Source: Anaerolineae bacterium (GTDB taxonomy: Bacteria; Chloroflexota; Anaerolineae; Aggregatilineales; Phototrophicaceae). From it: DNA of 64,000 nucleotides. The notes under the pieces were generated by a model that was given only the letters and a program-made list of their open reading frames with translations, made no database searches and was not told where the DNA came from. Made by a program: the position numbers and the translations under genes. The stretch is taken from assembly GCA_022842885.1 (NCBI GenBank), contig JALHOR010000008.1, positions 1 through 64,000 on the forward strand. Direction: 5' to 3'. Below, piece after piece: positions 26,063 to 33,767 of this stretch (its first letter is position 1; each line of letters begins with the position of its first letter).

Positions 26063-27184
26063 TTAGCCAACCCATTTGCCTTTACGCTGCATTTTGACGG
26101 CTTGTTCGTGCAGTTCCAGAATATCTTCAATCACTAATTCGCGGTTTTGCGCGTGCAGATACGCATTCATCGGCGTCTCGCGCCCCACGCTGAACATATA
26201 ATGTGTGCCGGGAACAACGTGAATATTTGCCGCCGGAAATTCCAGTTTGCCCAGCAAATCCATCATCGCAGTTAATCCCACGAGGGGGTCACGATGCCCC
26301 AACATCACGCGCATGAGGCTAAAATCGCGGGCAATTTCATAATTGCTTAACCGCCCCATTGCCATGAAGGTCGCGCCGGTAACGCCGCGTGGCGTGTTGC
26401 CATATTGGGCGGAATGTAGCTGCTTCACATGGTCAGTTGCGCCTGCTACCAAAGTATTGAGCATTTCTGGCTTGATGAAGCGTTCCAGTATTTGCAGCGC
26501 GGGCAGATATTGCAAAATGCCGATGCCTAGCCCCAACGTCGTATAAAACAAACGATGCGTTTCATCTTCCAGCAGCAGCGCCGGCGCCAGTGAGAGGCGT
26601 GTCATTTCACCGTAGCGCCATAGCATGGGGTTAGAATAAAACAGTGTCGCACCGCCCATGCTGTGACCCACGAAACTAATGACTTTGACGCGCGGTTCGC
26701 CCACTTGTCGCCGGAATTTCATCATATCCACCCATTTTTCCAGCGTCGTCATGCAGGCGGGTGGATTGCAAGTTTCTAGTTCCGGCGTGGTATCGCTGAA
26801 TAACGATTCGCCAAAACCGTTATGGTCAACGCTGATGGCGACCAATTGGCGATTAGTCAGCGTCAGCATCCCCGGCAAATCTTCCCAGATGAGCGCGTTG
26901 CCCGTCCAGCCATGCACAAAAATAACATAGCCTTGGGTGTTGGCGATGCGATCTACCAGCATTTCATCAGGGAGGTCAAAATCTTCGGGGAAGGTAATTT
27001 GGAAATGAAAATCGTCCAACCCGGCTTCTTGCAAAAATTGGATGCCGACAGCGCGGTCAATCCATTCTTCGTCAATGAGCTTTTTCAGGTGATAATGGAC
27101 AACATAGGTATCGCCTACGCGCCCAGTGGTACGTTTGGAATACCCAGAGACCCAATTGAGGTGTTCATTACCTGGCAGCGCCAT
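26063..27184 (-). CDS. alpha/beta-hydrolase
   Basis: 373 residues. An N-terminal segment of about 80 residues precedes the hydrolase core. The core shows the oxyanion strand YVIFVHGWTGNALIWEDLP, the turn DHNGFGES, the nucleophile elbow ISFVGHSMGGATLFYS (Ser about 170), and a terminal His in VVPGTHYMFS. Substrate cannot be inferred. Start at 27184 follows GGAAG. It is monocistronic between the MBL and CPBP-like genes. Confidence 0.85.
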   Translation of the reverse strand: MALPGNEHLNWVSGYSKRTTGRVGDTYVVHYHLKKLIDEEWIDRAVGIQFLQEAGLDDFHFQITFPEDFDLPDEMLVDRIANTQGYVIFVHGWTGNALIWEDLPGMLTLTNRQLVAISVDHNGFGESLFSDTTPELETCNPPACMTTLEKWVDMMKFRRQVGEPRVKVISFVGHSMGGATLFYSNPMLWRYGEMTRLSLAPALLLEDETHRLFYTTLGLGIGILQYLPALQILERFIKPEMLNTLVAGATDHVKQLHSAQYGNTPRGVTGATFMAMGRLSNYEIARDFSLMRVMLGHRDPLVGLTAMMDLLGKLEFPAANIHVVPGTHYMFSVGRETPMNAYLHAQNRELVIEDILELHEQAVKMQRKGKWVG

Positions 27185-27258
27185 ATCTTCCGTTCCTAAA
27201 TTGTGCCGCAGATTATACCTCTATTGTGGAGGATATGACGCCGTTATGCAAATAGGAG

Positions 27259-27906
27259 TCAGGTGACAATTTGCAGCACCCACAGCACGCAACCGCCTAA
27301 TAAAATATGCGCGGCAGTGCTGAGGAACAGATTGGGGAAGCGCAGATACACCCGCGCCCACACAATGCCGATGAGGAGTGTAATGGCAGTTAGAACAGGG
27401 TTTTGCCAGGGCAGATGCATCGCACCGAATAATGCCCCAATACACAATGCCAGAATCCAGTGATTTTTGGTGAGATTTTTCAGGCGGGCAGGCAGATAGC
27501 CAAAATAGATGAACTGTTGTACTGGAACACTAATGCCCAAATACGCTAATGGACTCAACACATTGGCGACGCCCGGCGCAATCATACGGGCAACACTCGG
27601 TTGCAGCATAATGGCGAATGCCATGCCGGATAACCCCAAAGCAAACAACGCAAACACTGGCAAGCCGACCAGCATATTATCTAACCGAATGCCCAAACTA
27701 TGCGCGTTAAGCTCACGATGTAGCAGCGGCAGCAGCGCAATGACAAAAAATAAGCCAAACACTTGAATCCGGTAGGTAGACGGCAGCAGCCCAGTTTGCA
27801 TCACCATCACGGGTGCTAAGGTGATTAAGAACACTTCATATCCGATGCCAGCGACATCAGTCCGACGAACTGCGGGGGCTTGCGGTAACTCAAAATAAGT
27901 GGTCAT
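27259..27906 (-). CDS. CPBP-family membrane protein with degenerate catalytic motif
   Basis: About 215 residues with six to seven membrane helices. It has the layout of CPBP intramembrane metalloproteases (CAAX/Rce1 type): motif 1 near VPVQQFIYFGYLPARL, motif 2 LFGAMHLPWQ, motif 3 STAAHILLGG. In motif 1 the catalytic Glu-Glu pair is replaced by Gln-Gln, so proteolysis is doubtful. The ATG at 27906 follows GAAGG and is preferred over a TTG at 27921. It may act as a membrane chaperone-like or pseudoprotease. Confidence 0.75.
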   Translation of the reverse strand: MTTYFELPQAPAVRRTDVAGIGYEVFLITLAPVMVMQTGLLPSTYRIQVFGLFFVIALLPLLHRELNAHSLGIRLDNMLVGLPVFALFALGLSGMAFAIMLQPSVARMIAPGVANVLSPLAYLGISVPVQQFIYFGYLPARLKNLTKNHWILALCIGALFGAMHLPWQNPVLTAITLLIGIVWARVYLRFPNLFLSTAAHILLGGCVLWVLQIVT

Positions 27907-28254
27907 GATGCCAGCCTTCAATAATAAACAATAATCACGTCTGGCGAATGCTATAAAATGGGTGATATATCCACACGATATATCAAGTTACTCCTCATTT
28001 TAAGGTAAACCGTTAGCTTGTCTACACTTGATACTAACAAAAAATAAACTTTTTACAAACCTTTACAACTTTTTTCTAACCAAAGGACTTTAGTCCTAGC
28101 CATGTCTTCGGTATAAAATCAGTGGCAGTTTTGGGGATGCCCTTGGGCGTTATGCCATTATTTTTGAACCGTCAAAGTACAGAATCAAAAGACTATTGCC
28201 AACGGGGCAATCATTTTTGAGTATAAAGTGATGTGCAGCGGGCTTAACGAGCGT
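27907..28254. other. 348-bp intergenic region upstream of the CPBP-like gene
   Basis: It contains two GATATATC boxes (27964-27971, 27977-27984) near the CPBP start, a short AGGACT/AGTCCT hairpin (28084-28097), and an ATTGCC/GGCAAT hairpin (28195-28211) about 45 bases beyond the MarR stop, a possible minus-strand terminator. No gene is seen. Confidence 0.45.
27964..27984 (-). promoter_or_regulatory. paired GATATATC boxes upstream of CPBP-like gene
   Basis: Two exact 8-base palindromes, centres 13 bases apart, about 60 bases upstream of the CPBP-like start. They could be a repressor site. Evidence is only the pairing. Confidence 0.3.
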
Positions 28255-28689
28255 TTATACCAACATTTTTGTGAATAGTTCAATCAAGTATCGGGCATCG
28301 TCATCGTTTAAATATTGGGCAAAATATTGGGCGATGCTTTTGGCATAAATTCCCCATGCATCGCGTTGTGCTGATAAACCATCTTCCGTGAGGATGGCGT
28401 AAAAGCCGCGGCGGTCTTGCGGGTCAATTTCGCGGCGCAAATAGCCTGCTTTCTCCAATTTATCTACCAAACGAGTTAAACCGCTGCGGCTAAGTACCAC
28501 TTTTTCTGCCAAATCATGCATTCGCAATCGTCTATCAGGTGCTTCTGCTAGTTCAATCAGCACATCATACCAATGCAGTGGGATTTTTCCGGCAGTTTGC
28601 AAATCACGATCCATAGCATCAATCAAACGAGCATGAGTCGTGATAAATAAACGCCAAGCGGTCAAACGCTGCGGATCAATTTTTGTCAT
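28255..28689 (-). CDS. MarR-family transcriptional regulator
   Basis: About 144 residues from MTKIDPQRLTAWRLF at 28689. The winged helix is clear: LAEAPDRRLRMHDLAEKVVL, SRSGLTRLVDKLEKAGYLRR (recognition helix), then the wing DPQDRRGFYAIL. MarR proteins bind DNA as dimers and are released by small ligands. It is divergent from a Rieske ferredoxin gene, and two palindromic sites overlap the shared promoter region, so it very likely represses itself and that gene. Confidence 0.9.
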   Translation of the reverse strand: MTKIDPQRLTAWRLFITTHARLIDAMDRDLQTAGKIPLHWYDVLIELAEAPDRRLRMHDLAEKVVLSRSGLTRLVDKLEKAGYLRREIDPQDRRGFYAILTEDGLSAQRDAWGIYAKSIAQYFAQYLNDDDARYLIELFTKMLV

Positions 28690-28723
28690 AAAACACTTTC
28701 TGAAATTACCAAGTTCTATCACG

Positions 28724-28786
28724 ATTCTAACACAAGATAGTTGCATACGCAATCATTTTCTTTTATATTTAGTTGTATACGCAACT
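28724..28786. promoter_or_regulatory. divergent promoters with two MarR operators
   Basis: Site 1 is AGTTGCATACGCAATC (28739-28754) and site 2 AGTTGTATACGCAACT (28771-28786), centres 32 bp apart, three helical turns. Plus strand: -35 TTGCAT (28741-28746), 17 bases, -10 TATATT (28764-28769) for the Rieske gene. Minus strand: -35 TTGCGT (complement of 28747-28752), 17 bases, -10 TAGAAT (complement of 28724-28729) for marR. Both -35 boxes lie inside site 1. Confidence 0.7.
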
Positions 28787-28819
28787 GTTGCACGCACAAT
28801 CATATAAGGAGACCATGCC

Positions 28820-29131
28820 ATGAAGTACCCTTTGTGTAACCTAAATGAGATCCCTGAAACCGGGACAAAACTCGTGGATTTTTTCGGGCGGCAAGTCCAT
28901 GTTTATAAATCCGGCGACAAAGTGCGGGCAGTTGCCAACACTTGTATGCATTTTGGGGGCCCGTTAGATTTTAACGAACAGGAATGCAAATTTGTCTGCC
29001 AGTGGCATCAGGCAAAATTTGCGGCAGAGGATGGGCAGCGATTGAGTGGTCCTGCGCCTTCGCAATCCAAATTGATGTTCCTATCCACTCGCGTTGAAGA
29101 GGGTGTTCTTCATTATGTGTGGGGCGAATAA
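28820..29131 (+). CDS. Rieske [2Fe-2S] ferredoxin-like protein
   Basis: 103 residues. The cluster ligands are complete: Cys42-x-His44 in CMHFGG and Cys60-x2-His63 in CQWHQAKF. It is a stand-alone Rieske electron-transfer protein of the type that serves oxygenases; no oxygenase gene is adjacent. The ribosome-binding site AAGGAG is at 28806. Predicted to be under control of the divergent MarR regulator. Confidence 0.88.
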   Translation: MKYPLCNLNEIPETGTKLVDFFGRQVHVYKSGDKVRAVANTCMHFGGPLDFNEQECKFVCQWHQAKFAAEDGQRLSGPAPSQSKLMFLSTRVEEGVLHYVWGE

Positions 29132-29180
29132 GATAATTTATCGGCGGTATTCATGTGAATCCGCCGATTTTTGGGGTTAA

Positions 29181-30692
29181 TTACACCGAGACCAACATCT
29201 CACGGGCATGGGCAAAAACAACTTTGACCGCCTCTTTATCCTGTGCCAGCAGTAGTTCCGCGCTGATGTCGAAGGCAATTTCGGATGGTAGCAGTGTCAC
29301 ACTAAACGGGCGCGAGTGGGGGCGCGTCAGCCGTTTGAGCGCGAAGCGTTCCCATTGCGCTAATTCTTCGCTGATGGTCGTGGCACTTTTTTCAGCAGGA
29401 TTCGGACTCAAGTGCTGAGTCTGTTCTGAATTTTGAACATCATCTTTGCTCAAGTTATCTTGCTCAACATGCGTTTCTGAAAGCACTTGTTTTGAATTGG
29501 TCTCCGTATCCTTTGTGGTTAGGTTTTTTGTTGTTAAATTCACGGGCAAGCTACCCCAAGCAACTGGCGCAAGCTGATAATATTTCTCGCGGATTTCGTT
29601 GATGCTCAGGATGCTTTGTGCTGTGCGAATCTCGTTTAGGCGGGTTTGCATGTCTGTTGGGCGAATATCTTCAAATTCCGCGATATGCTCCCCCGGATAA
29701 AACGGCAAAATCTCCTGCGTGATTTTTTGCGCTAGCCGCACCAATTTGGGATACAGCGTGCGCTCGATGAACATACGCTCGGCAACGGTGGCATTGGCTT
29801 CAGTGGCATTTTCGCTGACTAAGCCCACCGGAATACCAAAAATATTCAGGATTTCGTCGCGGTGTGCCTTGCGTCCCTGCAAAAAATCGAGTTCCGTGTG
29901 GGTTAGCCCAATGTTTTGCCATTCAACCGAGCCGCCGCGCAAAAATGCTGTCCGGCGTGAGGTGCCGCCGTAGCTACTACGCCATTCGCGCTTGAGACGT
30001 TCAAAATCGACATCACTGATAAAATCTTTGATGCTGACGACACCCGCTGGCACACCATTATCCTTGCCAAACGTATTGTAGTTCCAATGCGCCATCGCCC
30101 GGTCACTCTGCACTGCCAACCGTGCTGCTTCCAACGCCGATAAACCATAATAATCATTCGCCGGATGCCAACGTTTAAAATGCACCACTTCCACCGTATC
30201 TAACGGAATGCGTTTGCCATCAATCTCATACAGATAGCCGCGAATGTAGTGCTGTGCATCTGGCACAATGGTGATTCTATCGGGGCGCAGCAACCAGATT
30301 TCGGCGGGCAATCCACGAGCATCCCCCGCCAAATACCAATAGGCATTGCCCATCAATTCCAGAAATCCAAGCGTCTGTTCCAACAATTCAAATTGGCTCA
30401 GATACGGGTTCGGGTTTGCCAGCAAGCGTTCCAACGGATGATTCGTCACCTCTAGCCGTTGTTCGCCTTGCTGACGATAGACTTTTAACGGCACTAATGC
30501 CCCCGCTTCGGCAATGCGATTCACTGCTACATATACATAGGGCGATTGCTGATACACGCCGGACTGTGCGACTTGCGCCAGCATATTGCCGCCGTGCCAA
30601 TCATTATGTACCGCCACCGCTTCGATATGCGGGATTTGGCGGCGCAAGGTTTGCCGCCGGGGCTGAAATAAATTGCTCAACCAGTTCAACAT
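29181..30692 (-). CDS. phage portal protein (HK97-type), no other phage genes nearby
   Basis: About 503 residues from MLNWLSNLFQPRRQTLRRQ at 30692, after AGAGGAAAC. Family marks are YVYVAVNRIAEAGALVPLKVY, FLELMGNAYWYLAGD, VVHFKRWHPANDYYGLSALEAA and NIFGIPVGLV. Portal proteins form the 12-subunit ring through which phage DNA passes. No terminase, capsid or protease gene is within 20 kb on either side. After about residue 395 the sequence turns to low complexity (LTTKNLTTKDTETNSK) resembling translated intergenic repeat, and contains AGTGCTG heptads in its DNA near 29412. A short C-terminal segment follows. It may be a domesticated or relic gene. Confidence 0.85.
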   Translation of the reverse strand: MLNWLSNLFQPRRQTLRRQIPHIEAVAVHNDWHGGNMLAQVAQSGVYQQSPYVYVAVNRIAEAGALVPLKVYRQQGEQRLEVTNHPLERLLANPNPYLSQFELLEQTLGFLELMGNAYWYLAGDARGLPAEIWLLRPDRITIVPDAQHYIRGYLYEIDGKRIPLDTVEVVHFKRWHPANDYYGLSALEAARLAVQSDRAMAHWNYNTFGKDNGVPAGVVSIKDFISDVDFERLKREWRSSYGGTSRRTAFLRGGSVEWQNIGLTHTELDFLQGRKAHRDEILNIFGIPVGLVSENATEANATVAERMFIERTLYPKLVRLAQKITQEILPFYPGEHIAEFEDIRPTDMQTRLNEIRTAQSILSINEIREKYYQLAPVAWGSLPVNLTTKNLTTKDTETNSKQVLSETHVEQDNLSKDDVQNSEQTQHLSPNPAEKSATTISEELAQWERFALKRLTRPHSRPFSVTLLPSEIAFDISAELLLAQDKEAVKVVFAHAREMLVSV

Positions 30693-30845
30693 GGCTGTTT
30701 CCTCTCTGCGCGTCGTGCGCCTATAGAAAATCGGTACACTCAGCGTAGCAGATTTGGCAAGGTAAATGGCGAACATTTGGTCGAACATTTGGAACGTTTT
30801 TTGTGGTTTACCAACGCCAAATATCATCACAGAGCCACGAAATCA

Positions 30846-30931
30846 CTATGAGCTACGCGCACCATCAAAGATGAAAAATGTCGTTGCTCAGAGCATTTCA
30901 GTATGTCAGCGATTAGTTTTTAGCTTTGTAC
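30846..30931 (+). repeat. 86-base dispersed repeat, copy 2
   Basis: Matches 22174-22259 (CTATGAGCTACGCGCACCAT through CTTTGTAC) with a handful of substitutions. Both copies run directly into or beside heptad units. Confidence 0.75.
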
Positions 30932-30963
30932 TTTTGAATTGTTACTTTTGACTCAGCACTGTT
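30922..30963. repeat. heptad-periodic repeat array 9
   Basis: Six 7-base units (TACTTTT twice, GACTCAG, CACTGTT and others) in phase, similar to array 8. Confidence 0.7.
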
Positions 30964-31030
30964 TCAGAGCAGAACACCGAGCTTTCACAGAGAAAATAGC
31001 GAATCACGAAATTGCTAGGGGTATAATGAT

Positions 31031-32638
31031 TTATCGGCGCAATAGGCGTAGCGGCAGCGCCAAAACCCGCCTAAAAATAGATAGTACAAAAGACAAGAGT
31101 CGCACTGATACTTCTGGGGATTTGGGCTGCAATACTGGATAGGCTTCTAAATCATGCGCGGCGAGAACTGCGTTGGCGGCGGCGATGCCTGTTGTTGCGG
31201 CGCGTTCCATCCAGAAGGACGGTGTATCGTAGCCAATCCAATCACCGCACGCATGAAGTTTTTGCCAAGGGGTTTGAACGTGCAAGCTCTCAGCAGTTGG
31301 TACGCGAAAGCGCGTATGCACTTTGCTATTGCGACGCACTGTGCCATGAATAAACGTATTGCGTAATTCGGGGAATGCCCGCTGCACTTCGGCAACCGCC
31401 AAAATCAACAGATGATTATCCGATTGGTCAAGCAAGCTATCTGCACCGTAAAAATGCACTTCGATGGCGCTGCCGCCTGTTTGCTCATGCCATGTCGTAA
31501 ATTCAGGGTATAGACGATGCAGCCAGAAAAAATTATCTGGGGCAAAATCGCCCGTGAACATGCCGCCGGGCGTGCCGGGGCGTGGCACAGCACTGAACCA
31601 CAAGCGCACGACGCTACAGCGCACTGCTGCCGGAAATATCATGGTTTGCGCTTCGGCGGCGGTATCCCGGCTATTCAGCAGCAAGCGGGCTGCGCCGGGG
31701 GCATTGGTCGCCAGAATGATATGATGGGCATACACTGATTTGATGCTTTTTTGCGTGGAATCTTCAACAAGAATGCGCCAATACCCTGTTTGTAGGGTCG
31801 AGGCATGCCTCGACCTTACTGAATCATTTGCTTCTCGAATCATTTCTAATTTCGTGACTGTCACAGCTTGCAGCAATGCGCCGCCGTGTGCCGTGAACGA
31901 GTCAATCAACGGTTGAAGCACGCTACGATGGGGGTTATCGGGGAAATATGCCATCTGCCAAGAGTCGCGGCGTAGCATGGTATAAAAGCGCAAAGCGGCA
32001 ATGAAAGCACTCAAGTCTATCTCGTCGGGGTGTGCCGCCAGCAAATTCGCGCCGAGACCAGTGAAGGTTGCCCGTAAATTGGGCGTCCAGCCGCGGAAAT
32101 ATTCGCGCATGGTTAGCCCATCCAACGCCCGTTTTTCTTTTAGAGGGTCTATGCCAACGGTCAATAAAATGCTGACCAACAAACCGGGCAGCGATAAAAA
32201 ATCCAAGGGCGTAATCGTTGCCCAAATGTGGGGATGAAACAACAATTGGAGATAATGCAGCGGCGCGGGAATCCAGCGAGAACGAACCGCATTGCCCGCT
32301 TCGATGCGGCGCACTTCGCGCCCCCAACGATTAATCCATTCTTCGCCGGGGGAGGGTATTAAGGTGGTGGTGGTAAATCGTGCTAAGGTGGCGCGTAAAT
32401 TTTCGTAGCCGCCCCACACGGCATGAACACCATGTTCCGGCATGAACGACCATGTTTGCCCATGATGTTCAATCATATCGGGGTCGCCGCCTGCCAAACG
32501 CCCGCCTGCCCACAGCGCGTCGGCATCCAATACCAGCGGCGGCACACCTTTTGCTGCTAAATGCGCCGCGGCGGTTAAGCCTGCCACGCCGCCGCCAATG
32601 ATGACCACCGGAAAAATGGTGTTGTCGTTATCCGTCAT
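31031..32638 (-). CDS. FAD-dependent oxidoreductase (phytoene desaturase / amine oxidase type)
   Basis: 535 residues. The N-terminal FAD-binding motif is VVIIGGGVAGLTAAAHLAAK. The C-terminal ACGDWIGYDTPSFWMERAATTG is the matching FAD-pyrophosphate motif of carotenoid and squalene desaturase-like flavoenzymes (HpnE/CrtI branch). Substrate unknown. A GCATGC palindrome lies in frame at 31792-31819 and encodes [12 protein letters not shown] (about residues 274-285). The ATG overlaps the glycosyltransferase stop (ATGA), so the two are probably co-translated. The last 25 residues are basic and hydrophobic. Confidence 0.83.
   Translation of the reverse strand: MTDNDNTIFPVVIIGGGVAGLTAAAHLAAKGVPPLVLDADALWAGGRLAGGDPDMIEHHGQTWSFMPEHGVHAVWGGYENLRATLARFTTTTLIPSPGEEWINRWGREVRRIEAGNAVRSRWIPAPLHYLQLLFHPHIWATITPLDFLSLPGLLVSILLTVGIDPLKEKRALDGLTMREYFRGWTPNLRATFTGLGANLLAAHPDEIDLSAFIAALRFYTMLRRDSWQMAYFPDNPHRSVLQPLIDSFTAHGGALLQAVTVTKLEMIREANDSVRSRHASTLQTGYWRILVEDSTQKSIKSVYAHHIILATNAPGAARLLLNSRDTAAEAQTMIFPAAVRCSVVRLWFSAVPRPGTPGGMFTGDFAPDNFFWLHRLYPEFTTWHEQTGGSAIEVHFYGADSLLDQSDNHLLILAVAEVQRAFPELRNTFIHGTVRRNSKVHTRFRVPTAESLHVQTPWQKLHACGDWIGYDTPSFWMERAATTGIAAANAVLAAHDLEAYPVLQPKSPEVSVRLLSFVLSIFRRVLALPLRLLRR
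31792..31819. repeat. palindromic repeat P6, inside a coding region
   Basis: The 28-base core (GTAGGGTCGAGGCA half) has one mismatch between arms. It lies in the FAD oxidoreductase gene without disturbing the frame. The flanking sequences of the intergenic copies are not present. Confidence 0.85.
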
Positions 32639-33759
32639 GCGTTTTTTGCCGCCTGCTCATAACTTTTGATGGTTAAGGCAGCATTCGTTTCCCACTGGAA
32701 TTTTTTCGCGGTTTCCAGTCCGGCGGTGCGTGCCTGTTCGCGCCAGATGGCATCATGAGTTGCCCGCTGCAATGCCGCTGTCCATGCGGCAATATCATTG
32801 GGCGGCAAACATAACCCTGCGTCAGCCGCAATTTCTGGCAGCGATGAGACATTCGATGTGATAACCGGTGTACCACATGCCATCGCTTCTAGCACAGGCA
32901 GTCCGAAGCCTTCAAACACCGATGGATAAATGAACGTCTCGGCGGCGTTATACCACAATGCCAATTCTTCGGCGGGTACAAAGCCCGGCAGCGACACGGC
33001 ATTTTGCAATTGATGACGTTCTATCGCCGCAAAAATGGGCGCATAATCCCAGCCTTTACCCCCCGCCAACACCAACGGCAAACGGTCAGAAGCAGGCAAT
33101 TGGGCATAGGCTTCTAATAACATCGGTAAATTTTTACGCGGCTCTAGTGTACCCACAAATAACCAAAATCGCGCTGGTAAATTTTTTTGCTGCCGGAATG
33201 CCGTTACCGCATGTTCTGGCAAGCGCCGATGCTGCGTCGTATCGTAACCGGGGTGGGTGACGACGATTTTTTCGGGTGGAATATGCAGCAGTTGGATTAA
33301 ATCTTGGGCGGTGCTGTGACTGATTGCCAATACTTTTTGAGCGCGTTGGCAGGTTAATGCCGTGAAAAAACGCAAGTATAATCGCCGCGCTGTAGACAAG
33401 CGTTCTGGATAATGCATAAAACTTAAGTCATACACCGTGACGACGGTTGGCACAGGCAGCACCAGCGGCGCGACGAATGCCAGCGCGTGATACACATCAA
33501 AATCGCGCAAATCTCGCGGCTGAAGCAATTGCTCCCACACGATGCGTTTAGTCGGTGATTCAGTATCCCATGCCGCGCGACGCATGTGGATATTGGCATA
33601 TTCAGCTTGATTCGCCCGCCCGACCAGCGCCGTAAAGCGCCAGTCTGGTGGTGCTGCCGCCGGCAGATGGCGCAGCACATGATGAATATAATTATGAATA
33701 CCTGCGGCGCGATACCCCGGTTGGCTTGCAAGCAAATGTGCGTTGAGTCCGATGTGCAT
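32635..33759 (-). CDS. GT4-family glycosyltransferase
   Basis: 374 residues of the GT-B fold. The N-terminus MHIGLNAHLLASQPGYRAAG and the C-terminal donor-binding motif EGFGLPVLEAMACGTPVITSN (about residue 280) are typical of family GT4 retaining transferases using nucleotide-sugars. It adds a sugar to a glycan or lipid; the sugar and acceptor are unknown. It begins 8 bases after the histidine kinase stop and overlaps the oxidoreductase gene by 4 bases. Confidence 0.92.
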   Translation of the reverse strand: MHIGLNAHLLASQPGYRAAGIHNYIHHVLRHLPAAAPPDWRFTALVGRANQAEYANIHMRRAAWDTESPTKRIVWEQLLQPRDLRDFDVYHALAFVAPLVLPVPTVVTVYDLSFMHYPERLSTARRLYLRFFTALTCQRAQKVLAISHSTAQDLIQLLHIPPEKIVVTHPGYDTTQHRRLPEHAVTAFRQQKNLPARFWLFVGTLEPRKNLPMLLEAYAQLPASDRLPLVLAGGKGWDYAPIFAAIERHQLQNAVSLPGFVPAEELALWYNAAETFIYPSVFEGFGLPVLEAMACGTPVITSNVSSLPEIAADAGLCLPPNDIAAWTAALQRATHDAIWREQARTAGLETAKKFQWETNAALTIKSYEQAAKNA

Positions 33760-33767
33760 GAGGATTT

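Larger units (their letters stand above)
30693..31030. other. 338-bp intergenic repeat region
   Basis: It holds the 86-base repeat copy 2 (30846-30931) and heptad array 9. Reading frames of 60-67 codons here lie in repeat sequence and are not credible. Confidence 0.6.

Noticed and set aside
29181-30692. Prophage
   Set aside because: Only the portal gene is present; no integrase, terminase, capsid or tail genes or attachment sites are seen.
10960-30963. CRISPR array
   Set aside because: The heptad arrays have 7-base units without spacers, and the palindromes are kilobases apart. No cas gene is present.
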